Origin: Phycisphaerales bacterium
GTDB taxonomy: Bacteria > Planctomycetota > Phycisphaerae > Phycisphaerales > SM1A02
DNA length: 64,000 bases
Reading direction: 5' to 3'
Assembly (NCBI GenBank): GCA_029268515.1
Contig: JAQWNP010000020.1
Coordinates: 1 to 64,000 of the forward strand
How positions within the stretch are numbered: position 1 is the first letter of the stretch; every line of letters begins with the position of its first letter. Below are positions 9,664-17,223 of this stretch, in pieces. Under the pieces are notes generated by a model that saw only the letters and a list, made by a program, of their open reading frames with translations, was not told the DNA's origin and did no database searches. The position numbers and the translations under genes were made by a program.

Positions 9664-9717
9664 AGCCGTCTTTAAATGATCTTCTCACATTGATTGATCA
9701 CCAAAAAGAAAGCCGCG
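9664..9717. repeat. Direct repeat, copy 1 (flanks the 9792-11915 gene)
   Basis: This segment starts AGCCGTCTTTAAATGATC and matches 12069-12125 almost base for base: one substitution near the start, then a few changed or inserted bases before the shared GAAAGCCGCG end. The two copies are in the same orientation about 2.4 kb apart, one on each side of the FG-GAP paralogue. Confidence 0.8.
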
Positions 9718-9744
9718 GCGAACATTGAACCTGTTCGCCGCGGC
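9712..9744 (-). terminator. Rho-independent terminator of the 9792-11915 gene
   Basis: GCCGCGGCGAAC at 9712-9723 and GTTCGCCGCGGC at 9733-9744 form a perfect 12-bp stem with a 9-base loop. Read on the minus strand, the stem is followed by TTTCTTTTTGG, a good U-tract. It lies 47 bases past the stop of the minus-strand gene at 9792. Confidence 0.9.
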
Positions 9745-9791
9745 CTGAAGTAAAGCTCCACGTATCAATCATTCGATGGGTGCTGCTTAGA

Positions 9792-11915
9792 TCATGGGCA
9801 TGTGCCTGCAACGCCGATCATTCGCCCCGTTCTTGCCGGCGCAATCGGAATATCCAATGTGCCTGCTAAATTGACGATTTCATTAGGCATTGCTGGTATC
9901 CATGAGTAGACCGGATTCGCTTGACCTGTCATGAATACGCGATGTGCAGGAAAACCATCATGATTGCCAGTGATGGTATACGTTGCAGGTAGCATCCCGG
10001 TGTTTGGATCACAACGCTGGGCGACCCTAATCTTAATTTGCCCATCGATTGCGGGAACAGGCCCCACATCTAATGCCGGAAGAGTGACAGGTATCCCCCA
10101 AACCCATATTCTAATCGGAGGCGTCACAAGGTTAGGTATGTTGAATGGTGATCCATGGATCATAAACTCGAAATGTGATGATCTGGCCAAGACACCATTG
10201 TTGAGATGGCCTGTGACAAATGGACCAGCCACAAGTGTGACATTCGTATTGACTATCGCCGGTGGGATAACTGGTGCAACATAGACTGGAAACGCAAGCG
10301 TGTTGGCAGGCCAAGGACACGCAGCTGAATTCGCTGGCGTAAATGGAACGGCATAAGGCGGCGGACCACCACCCGCAATGTGGCCGAATCCAACCGCAGA
10401 GCGACGATAAAAGTGCTGCCCATTTTGCCCCGCGGGGCTGAGTATTGAAAAGTTGAACCAGCCATTGGCGGCAATATCCGAGCCCACCATTAGTCGATCT
10501 GTTGTGAGGGCCAGCCCATCACCAGAGACACCGAAGGCATAAGAACCAGATATGGGAATCGTGCCAGGTATGGGATGATCCGCCAGAGCGATCCCCGCAA
10601 TACCACTCCAGGGAATGCCTGCACGATATTTGAACTGACCTTGACAATACCGCTGTACTGTAATTGTCCAGGTATACACACATCCAATTGAATCCGTTGC
10701 TTGAACCGTCACTGAACCTGCAACATCTTCGAGCGCTCGAATGTAATAAGCGCAGTTACCCGAATATGGATTTTGCACTGGTTGATGGGCATCAAGAAGT
10801 TCAGCACCACTGATTATTTTCCACTGGATTTTGTCACATGCTTCCCAGCAGGTGAAATCGATATACACATTATCTTTGTCACCCATATACAACGGCCCCT
10901 CGAGACAATCTGCAGCACAAGCACAATCGTCAGGGATGCCATCGCGGTCTAAATCCTCTTCACATGAATCCGGCACACCATCGCCATCACAATCTTCGAT
11001 GGCAATACCAACTGGCCATGAGGTGTCAGGAATTCCATCCCCATCACAGTCAACGAGAATTTCTTCAGGATCCACACCATCGCCATCACCATGCTCATGG
11101 TCATCTGGCTCCCCACCATAATCAACATCCTCACCACCAGACTGATCGTTTTCATCGCCAACTTCCCAAGGTTCTGGACAGTCGAAACAATCAGCTAAGG
11201 GACTGACCTCAGGCGCTTCGACCACGCTTGAGTACATGTGCATCATGATTTCATTGGCAAACTCGCCATACTCAAGATCCAGCGACGCGCCGATTGCTGT
11301 GTTTTCTTGAGTTGCAAGCGTCACAGATCGAACCAAGTCATCTGAATCAATAAATCCATTCTCGTTGAGATCAAGCTGCTGTCGTTTCTGCATACCCGCC
11401 AGGCTCTCAGCATCAAACCAACCCAGGAGCTGTCTCTGATGTAGATCCCAGACTGCAGCGACCGGCGCGTATACGTCTACAGCCGTCTGATGCCAGCCGG
11501 ATACCAGCAGATCGTTGTAACCGTCGTTGTTGTAATCCCTCTCAAAAGAGAGATGAGCCCCGAGGTTCACCACCACTGCATTCTGATTATTTTGGATGAC
11601 CAGATCAGGCTTGCCTTTCGCGACCGCGTCTCGACCATTGGCCCCGAAATAAACTGACACTTGGCCGATTTCGCCGAACGTGCCGGGATCAGCCAATACC
11701 AGGTCCTGTTGACCATCTTCGTTGACATCTACGTGCAACACGGTGCTCGACGATGGCTGCGCAGAGAGACGCTGATTGACTGTCGCATCCCTCTGGCCAA
11801 AGGAGGAATGGGACAATGCCAAAACCAGCGAACAACCGATTATTCCGCTGATGACGCTTGAATTTTTCAATTGGATATGTTGGCCATGTGGAATGGCTTC
11901 TGAACACTTCAACAT
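9792..11915 (-). CDS. Secreted FG-GAP / EF-hand / TSP3-repeat / Ig-like protein (paralogue of 2768-5098)
   Basis: 707 residues with the same domain order as its paralogue: signal segment (about 18-40), FG-GAP-like loops (DVNEDGQQDLVLADPGTFGE, DYNNDGYNDLLVSGW), an EF-hand loop (LDLNENGFIDSDDLV), a shorter acidic/TSP3 block (DCDGDGVPDSCEEDLDRDG), a Cys-containing Ig-like domain with MGDKDNVYIDFTC, and the same unrecognised C-terminal domain ending near DGFPAHRVFMTG. The linker is acidic here where the paralogue has a Gly-rich one. GAGG lies 9 bases upstream of the ATG. The gene is bracketed by a near-identical direct repeat (9664-9717 and 12069-12125), which suggests it moved or duplicated as a unit. 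Confidence 0.85.
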   Translation of the reverse strand: MLKCSEAIPHGQHIQLKNSSVISGIIGCSLVLALSHSSFGQRDATVNQRLSAQPSSSTVLHVDVNEDGQQDLVLADPGTFGEIGQVSVYFGANGRDAVAKGKPDLVIQNNQNAVVVNLGAHLSFERDYNNDGYNDLLVSGWHQTAVDVYAPVAAVWDLHQRQLLGWFDAESLAGMQKRQQLDLNENGFIDSDDLVRSVTLATQENTAIGASLDLEYGEFANEIMMHMYSSVVEAPEVSPLADCFDCPEPWEVGDENDQSGGEDVDYGGEPDDHEHGDGDGVDPEEILVDCDGDGIPDTSWPVGIAIEDCDGDGVPDSCEEDLDRDGIPDDCACAADCLEGPLYMGDKDNVYIDFTCWEACDKIQWKIISGAELLDAHQPVQNPYSGNCAYYIRALEDVAGSVTVQATDSIGCVYTWTITVQRYCQGQFKYRAGIPWSGIAGIALADHPIPGTIPISGSYAFGVSGDGLALTTDRLMVGSDIAANGWFNFSILSPAGQNGQHFYRRSAVGFGHIAGGGPPPYAVPFTPANSAACPWPANTLAFPVYVAPVIPPAIVNTNVTLVAGPFVTGHLNNGVLARSSHFEFMIHGSPFNIPNLVTPPIRIWVWGIPVTLPALDVGPVPAIDGQIKIRVAQRCDPNTGMLPATYTITGNHDGFPAHRVFMTGQANPVYSWIPAMPNEIVNLAGTLDIPIAPARTGRMIGVAGTCP

Positions 11916-12068
11916 TTTCTTTACCTCATTTCTTCAGACTTTTAGCTAGGTATCTTTTGGAACCACTTCAAAAGTTCCTGCGATCTACCTCACAGTCAGA
12001 GGACAGAGAAAATGTTTTTTTATTTCTGCTACAAAACAAACCGTTCTTTTTTCTGTGATGAGGCAATG

Positions 12069-12125
12069 AGCCGTCTTTAAATGATTTTCTCACATTGATT
12101 GATCACAAAATACCTGAAAGCCGCG
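12069..12125. repeat. Direct repeat, copy 2 (flanks the 9792-11915 gene)
   Basis: Second copy of the segment at 9664-9717, same orientation, upstream of the minus-strand gene. It shares AGCCGTCTTTAAATGAT, TTCTCACATTGATTGATCAC and the GAAAGCCGCG end, but after that end it lacks the terminator stem found next to copy 1. Confidence 0.8.
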
Positions 12126-12209
12126 ACTTCTTGCGCAAGGCGAGGGCCCCAGGGTCATATCTATAGCTATGATCCAATTCTCTGAATCACGACAGAGGAG
12201 CCATTTACG

Positions 12210-12269
12210 ATGCGACGAATTCGAACATTCTTCCGAACCCTGCTACGTGAGTTTTTAAAGCTCTTCTAG
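12210..12269 (+). CDS. Possible 19-residue cationic amphipathic peptide
   Basis: ATG at 12210 follows AGAGGAG by 9 bases, a strong ribosome-binding site in a region with no other gene. The peptide MRRIRTFFRTLLREFLKLF alternates basic and bulky hydrophobic residues as an amphipathic helix would, and ends at TAG 12267-12269. Short peptides like this occur as type I toxin-like membrane peptides or leader peptides, but at this length chance is a real alternative. A second short frame from ATG 12314 to 12415 has no ribosome-binding site and I do not support it. The rest of 11916-12450 shows only the direct repeat. Confidence 0.3.
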   Translation: MRRIRTFFRTLLREFLKLF

Positions 12270-12450
12270 CTCACCTGCCGCCATTACACGTCTGCCGTCA
12301 TGGAACAACCACCATGCGACGCCGGCATTTGCCAGGGCTCTTTGGGCCGCTCAAAAGCGCTCTTTGTTGGTGGCCGGAAAACTCCACCAGCTTTAAACCG
12401 CTGGAATCACAATAATGACCGTATTTGGCGCAAGCTCTGACGCCGAATCG

Positions 12451-14004
12451 CTAAGGGCGACTTGGTGCCATGTTCACAGGAACCAACTGGCGGCGCTGAA
12501 GTGCACGCTCAGCGCCAGTCACAGCCGCTCGCACTGGAGCATCGCAACTGTTGCCAAAGTTGATTAAGAACAGCGTGAAGTCATTAAGGTCAACCAAGAG
12601 ATCGCCATCGAGATCGGCGAGGCACTCCGCTGGACAATTGAGCTCCGCGCAGGTGGTGTCATCACCAGCATAATAGCCTGGCGCTGCGAAGCACTCGGCT
12701 AAGGTCACCACGACACATCCACTTCCAATACAACACGCGCCGGTCGCAGGTGGAATGGAACAATCAATCGCCTCACATGGTGAGTCGGCCCCCTGCCACT
12801 GACCGAGCAGTGCCAGGCAAGTTTCTTCAGTGAGGCTGGCGCAGTTGCCGCCATAACAACACGCCCCTGTAGGTGGCGGTGGTGTGCAAGAGGTGGTGCC
12901 GCAGGTCACAAAGGCGCCTTGGAACGCACCGCCGAGTGCGGTGCAGACTGTTTCCAGAGTAAAGGCGCAGTTGCCATCAAGACAGCAGGCGCCCATTGCA
13001 TTTTCATCATCACAGTCGATTTCGTCGCACATGGTGTAGGGGCCGGCGAAGACACCACCGAGCAAGGCGCAGTGGTATTGGTTGTCGACATCGACACATC
13101 CGGTATCGAGACAGCAGGCACCGCGCGGCCCACTTTCACTGTCGCACTCATCTGAAATCAGGTTGTTCGAGCCGGCGAAGGTGCCAACTATCTGACTTGT
13201 TTCATTCCCACAGATCACAGAATTTTCGAGCGTAAAAGGCCAATCTGATCCCAGACCGCCTAAGGTGTTGCAGCCGGCCGTGGAAGTACCTACCACACTG
13301 TTGTTGCGTATAAGTAAATTTTCAATTGAACAATATTGACCTTGTATATAAATTCCTAAACCACCACCGCTGCAATCATTGCTGCATGTTTGATTTCCAT
13401 CGACCGAACATCTAATCAGCTTACAGTGGTCGGCGGAGATAAAAACACCACCGCCTTCGCTAAGCGAACAGTTGTCACATCGATTTCCCTGAATAAGTAC
13501 ATTTTCTAAGAGACTGCTTTCACCACCGACATAAAGACCCCCTCCGTATAGAAAGTTATTCCCACTTTTGTTGCTAACAATACACTTTAAAACTGCAGCA
13601 TCGTAAAGATGTATGGTGTTCTCTGCATAAACACCTCCACCCAACCAATCAAAATCGATACCTATAGTTCCGAGATACCCCTTCTGAAAAGTGATCCCAC
13701 TTATGGTGGTCACACCAGTGACATTCTCAATAATTAAACAGCGCCCATCAAACTGGGCATCAACAATGGTGGCGTCTCTTCCAGCAAGACCGACCAGTGT
13801 CAGTGTCTTGCCATCAATCGCTAAGTTCTCGAAATAGGTACCCGGCCCAATCTCGATGGTGTCGTTTTCAACTGCTGCATCAATGGCCCCTTGAATGGTG
13901 TCATACGTACAGCCACTAGGACAGACATCAAGCGTGTCCGCTTGGGCCATCACCGTCAAAGCCATCACACAGACACCGACTGCTTGCCAAATAACTTTCG
14001 ACAT
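12451..14004 (-). CDS. Secreted beta-helix protein with four Cys-rich GACC repeats and a dockerin-like C-terminus
   Basis: 517 residues. A signal peptide (to about 22) is followed by a right-handed parallel beta-helix (about 24-290) that opens with TIQGAIDAAVENDTIEIGPG, the usual first rung of these proteins. Four Cys-rich units follow, starting with GACC at residues 295, 338, 380 and 422. Each is about 42 residues long with the pattern GACC-x(4-5)-C-x(7-9)-C-x(2)-L/A-G-x(5-9)-C-x(4)-C. A single dockerin-like loop (DLDGDLLVDLNDFTLFL) at about 464-480 leads to NSCDAPVRAA and a basic tail. The AGAGGG-type ribosome-binding site is well placed. Beta-helix proteins of this type often bind or cleave polysaccharides; no catalytic residues can be assigned. 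Confidence 0.8.
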   Translation of the reverse strand: MSKVIWQAVGVCVMALTVMAQADTLDVCPSGCTYDTIQGAIDAAVENDTIEIGPGTYFENLAIDGKTLTLVGLAGRDATIVDAQFDGRCLIIENVTGVTTISGITFQKGYLGTIGIDFDWLGGGVYAENTIHLYDAAVLKCIVSNKSGNNFLYGGGLYVGGESSLLENVLIQGNRCDNCSLSEGGGVFISADHCKLIRCSVDGNQTCSNDCSGGGLGIYIQGQYCSIENLLIRNNSVVGTSTAGCNTLGGLGSDWPFTLENSVICGNETSQIVGTFAGSNNLISDECDSESGPRGACCLDTGCVDVDNQYHCALLGGVFAGPYTMCDEIDCDDENAMGACCLDGNCAFTLETVCTALGGAFQGAFVTCGTTSCTPPPPTGACCYGGNCASLTEETCLALLGQWQGADSPCEAIDCSIPPATGACCIGSGCVVVTLAECFAAPGYYAGDDTTCAELNCPAECLADLDGDLLVDLNDFTLFLINFGNSCDAPVRAAVTGAERALQRRQLVPVNMAPSRP

Positions 14005-14161
14005 CGCTCACCCTCTTTTTTAATTGTGTCCCGAGTCTCTCTTCTCGAACGTCTCCGCGAGCGGCCATCAGCAAAGCAGCCAAGGCCACGGCCAATTGTA
14101 CCATGGCTTTTTGCACGCCTAGCGGGCCTCAGAGGTGCCATGATCCAACTGGCGGCGCTGA

Positions 14162-14662
14162 TTAGTCCATCAACCAATCGCCAATCTCAGATGGAAACAC
14201 AAAGCGAATCACCACGTAGGCGAAAGCAATATTGGCGACCGCGATGGCCAACACAGTCAGAAAACAACGACCTCGACGTGGCACCTTCGCGATGCCCTTA
14301 GAAAGGACAATTAGCATCACGACGGTGGCAAGCACTGCAAACGGTGCGATGATTATCAAGATCATGGTCACCCAATAGCAAAAGGTGACCAAGCCATTAT
14401 TGATGTACTTGGGATCATCTTGATATGGAACGGGCCAATGCCCCAGCACCAACGCCGCGACACACCACGTCACCAGAATACTGATCATCAACATCGATGG
14501 TATCGAAGAAGCAATAATGGTGAGCCATGACAGAGGCCCCAGCAAGCGATCGGTTGATAGGGCATATGTTTTCGCATCATCGCGATTGAAGGCGCGGCCA
14601 CATTCAGGACATGGCCCTGTGCTCGTCGACCGGAGGTTGTAATGGCACGCCTTACAATACAT
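14162..14662 (-). CDS. Zinc-ribbon membrane protein of unknown function
   Basis: An N-terminal zinc ribbon (C-K-A-C at residues 3-6, C-P-E-C-G about 14 residues later) is followed by three or four membrane spans, including two long ones near residues 40-75 and 90-120. ATG at 14662 is preferred over the in-frame TTG at 14680 because AGGA lies 8 bases before it and the protein then begins directly with the zinc ribbon (MYCKACHYNLR). Small proteins with this layout are common in planctomycete genomes, but I know of no assigned function. It lies between two beta-helix genes on the same strand. Confidence 0.7.
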   Translation of the reverse strand: MYCKACHYNLRSTSTGPCPECGRAFNRDDAKTYALSTDRLLGPLSWLTIIASSIPSMLMISILVTWCVAALVLGHWPVPYQDDPKYINNGLVTFCYWVTMILIIIAPFAVLATVVMLIVLSKGIAKVPRRGRCFLTVLAIAVANIAFAYVVIRFVFPSEIGDWLMD

Positions 14663-14728
14663 GAAGCTTTTCCTGGCCAAGACCTGGGAAGAGTTTCATC
14701 GGCTTATCATCTATGCACTATTGAACCT

Positions 14729-16828
14729 TTAGCCTGCCAACACACGTCCCACCTGTCCACGACGTTTCTGCTTCGCTGGGGCCGGCGCCGCCCGCGCTGG
14801 AGCATCGCAACTGTTGCCATAGTTGATCAGTAGCTGCGAGAAATCTTGAACGTCAACCGTCAAATCACCGTTGATATCAGCAGACAAGCCACTGCCACTT
14901 TGACCGAACTGAATCAACAGCTCACTAAAGTCTGCAAGGTCGACCACCAAGTCGCCGTTGATGTCAGCTGGGCAGATTACTGGACAGTCTTCCAGAAATT
15001 CGTTGGCGACATCACTACTAAATAGGCCTTCAATGTCGTTGGGCTGATTCTCACAGAATGTTGAACCATTAATGGTTGGATCACCCAAGAACGTGAAGAT
15101 GCCACCACCACTTTTGAACCCAGTGCTATTGCGTTTGAACGAGCAGTCTTGGATCAGTGGGCTGCCATCTAAAATGTACATAGCGCCGCCCTGACTTACT
15201 GAATGATTCTCAACAAAGTTGCAGTGACGCACCGTTGGGCTACTGCTTTCAGCATACACCCCGGCACCATGAAAGCTTGAACCATTGGTAATGGTAAAAC
15301 CTTCAATGATGGTCGCTGCGGTTTCGCCTCCGACGCAATTTACGACGCCAAACGTAGCCTCACCATCAAGAATGGTTTGGGCAGCACCATGTGAAGAGCG
15401 AATGGTGATTGGCTTGCTACCAGTGGCAATGACTGCGGTGTCGTCGCCAGAGACCGTCCATGTACCTGGTCCAACCAGCACTGTATCTCCATACCCTGCA
15501 TCAACGATGGCCTCTTGAATGGTGTTGTATTCGCCAGGCACATGAAGAACACCATCACCGGTTGGCGACTGACAGTGATCTGGCACCCCATCACCATCAA
15601 CATCATTACAGCCAAAGTCAACACACGCCCCGCCACCGTCGATCCAATAGCCTCGAATTTGTGGGCCGACATTTCCACATAAGACCGTATTGATCAGACG
15701 GGTCGATCGATTTGTGAACAGTCCACCACTCAGGTTGTTGACGACGCGGCAATCTTCATAGGTGGCCTGGGCAGGACCAATGTCCCAGATACCCCCACCA
15801 CTATTTTTTTCGATATCACAACGCTCAAACAGAGGCACTTCACTACCGGCGGTAAAAATCGCAAAGCCACCGACCTGATTGGCCACCTGACAGTCTGCAA
15901 TGCTGCCGGTACAGCTACGGACGTACATCGCCGCGCCATAACTCAAGGCTGTATTCAAAACGAAGTTGGTATTGTCCATCGCAAGGCTGCCACCATCAAA
16001 GTAAAGACCGCCACCCTGACCTCCCTGCGATCGATTGTTTTCAAACTGGCATCCAGAGATCGTCACAGCGCTCGATTCACTGCGCAATCCGCCACCATAG
16101 AGATTCCCATAGTTGTTTGAAAATACACATTGATTGAGCACCACTTGGCTCACGGTCACATACATGCCACCACCATGATCGGTGGCCGAGTTGTCATTAA
16201 AGATGCACCCGTTAAAAGTCGGGCTACTGTCATCGCTGTACACCGCTCCACCAGAATCAGTACTCGATTGATTACCCTCAAAGACACAGTCAGTGAGCGT
16301 TGGCGAGCTGCTTTGCCCAATGTATAAAGCCCCGCCAGAAAAGCCGCCCCAGTTTTGTTCAAACTTGCACTGCTCAAGTTGAGCTGAAGAGTTCAACATC
16401 TCGACCGCGCCGCCGACAGCGCTGGTGTTTTCAATAAAGCTAACATTTCGAAGTATTGGACTCGAGTTATGGATCAGCATTCCCGCACCTGCAGGCGATA
16501 CCAAACCATTGGCAATATTGATATGTTCAAGGATGGTTGATGCCGATTCGCCGCTGGTGCATAAGACAACCGTACCATTGTCCTGGCCATCAATTGTAAC
16601 CAACGAGGCGCCCAGCACATCAACTGCGCCGCGAATGGTGACGGCCCGGCCACTAAGATCAACATTAAACTCGTTATACGTGCCTTCAGCAATGAGAATG
16701 AGATCTCCATCAACCGAAGCATCAATGGCGCCCTGAATCGACGTGTGATCAAGGGGCACATGAATAGTGTCTCCAGCAGCAGAGACAGATAAAATGACCG
16801 TAAAGATTGAAGCTACAAGATATCGCAC
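14729..16828 (-). CDS. Secreted double beta-helix protein with dockerin-like C-terminus
   Basis: 699 residues starting at GTG 16828, supported by GAAGGAG 9 bases upstream and a signal peptide (MRYLVASIFTVILSVSAAG). Two beta-helix domains are present. The first opens with TSIQGAIDASVDGDLILIAEG (about 29-49) and runs to about 400. A DVDGDGVPDHCQ loop separates it from a second helix that opens with NTIQEAIVDAGYGDTVLVGP. Rungs contain the typical GGA/GGG-(M/L)-Y elements of polymorphic-membrane-protein-like repeats. A full dockerin-like pair occupies about 619-674, followed by CDAPARAA and a Lys/Arg-rich tail. Probably a cell-surface or extracellular protein; carbohydrate binding is plausible but not shown. 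Confidence 0.8.
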   Translation of the reverse strand: MRYLVASIFTVILSVSAAGDTIHVPLDHTSIQGAIDASVDGDLILIAEGTYNEFNVDLSGRAVTIRGAVDVLGASLVTIDGQDNGTVVLCTSGESASTILEHINIANGLVSPAGAGMLIHNSSPILRNVSFIENTSAVGGAVEMLNSSAQLEQCKFEQNWGGFSGGALYIGQSSSPTLTDCVFEGNQSSTDSGGAVYSDDSSPTFNGCIFNDNSATDHGGGMYVTVSQVVLNQCVFSNNYGNLYGGGLRSESSAVTISGCQFENNRSQGGQGGGLYFDGGSLAMDNTNFVLNTALSYGAAMYVRSCTGSIADCQVANQVGGFAIFTAGSEVPLFERCDIEKNSGGGIWDIGPAQATYEDCRVVNNLSGGLFTNRSTRLINTVLCGNVGPQIRGYWIDGGGACVDFGCNDVDGDGVPDHCQSPTGDGVLHVPGEYNTIQEAIVDAGYGDTVLVGPGTWTVSGDDTAVIATGSKPITIRSSHGAAQTILDGEATFGVVNCVGGETAATIIEGFTITNGSSFHGAGVYAESSSPTVRHCNFVENHSVSQGGAMYILDGSPLIQDCSFKRNSTGFKSGGGIFTFLGDPTINGSTFCENQPNDIEGLFSSDVANEFLEDCPVICPADINGDLVVDLADFSELLIQFGQSGSGLSADINGDLTVDVQDFSQLLINYGNSCDAPARAAPAPAKQKRRGQVGRVLAG

Positions 16829-17223
16829 GCGGACATACTCCTTCGGTACCTAAGCGTCCAGGCAAACCTCGCCTGCCGCTTTCCCACTGAACAACTCGCT
16901 TCATCACCCCACCAAGCCTGAATGACATTGATTCCATCTATAGATGTTCTGTAGGAACAGGTATATTGCAGCAATATTTGAGACAAAGGCAAGCCTAAGC
17001 CACTGAGAATCAGGCTTTTCCTTTAGATTCCCAAGAATAAAGATGATCACTAAGCCTTGCTAATCAATAGTATTGCCGCCGTATTTTGTGTTGCCACACT
17101 ATCTACCCATCACTATCAGAAAATTGTCGAACCATTGATCACAACAACGCAATTCTAAGTCGATCGATCAACCAGAAACTTGTAGCGCGATGAGCTCCAA
17201 AAGATTGTTGATTTTCTCATCGA
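16829..17223. other. Intergenic region between two minus-strand secreted-protein genes
   Basis: This 395-base stretch holds no coding frame I can support. It contains an imperfect dyad AAGCCT...AGGCTT followed by a pyrimidine run near 16991-17021, and otherwise A/T-rich sequence. It must contain the promoter for the gene starting at 16828. Confidence 0.4.

Noticed and set aside
12314-12415. Short frame starting MRRRH after the 19-residue peptide
   Set aside because: No ribosome-binding site, and the sequence does not resemble the peptide beyond the first residues.
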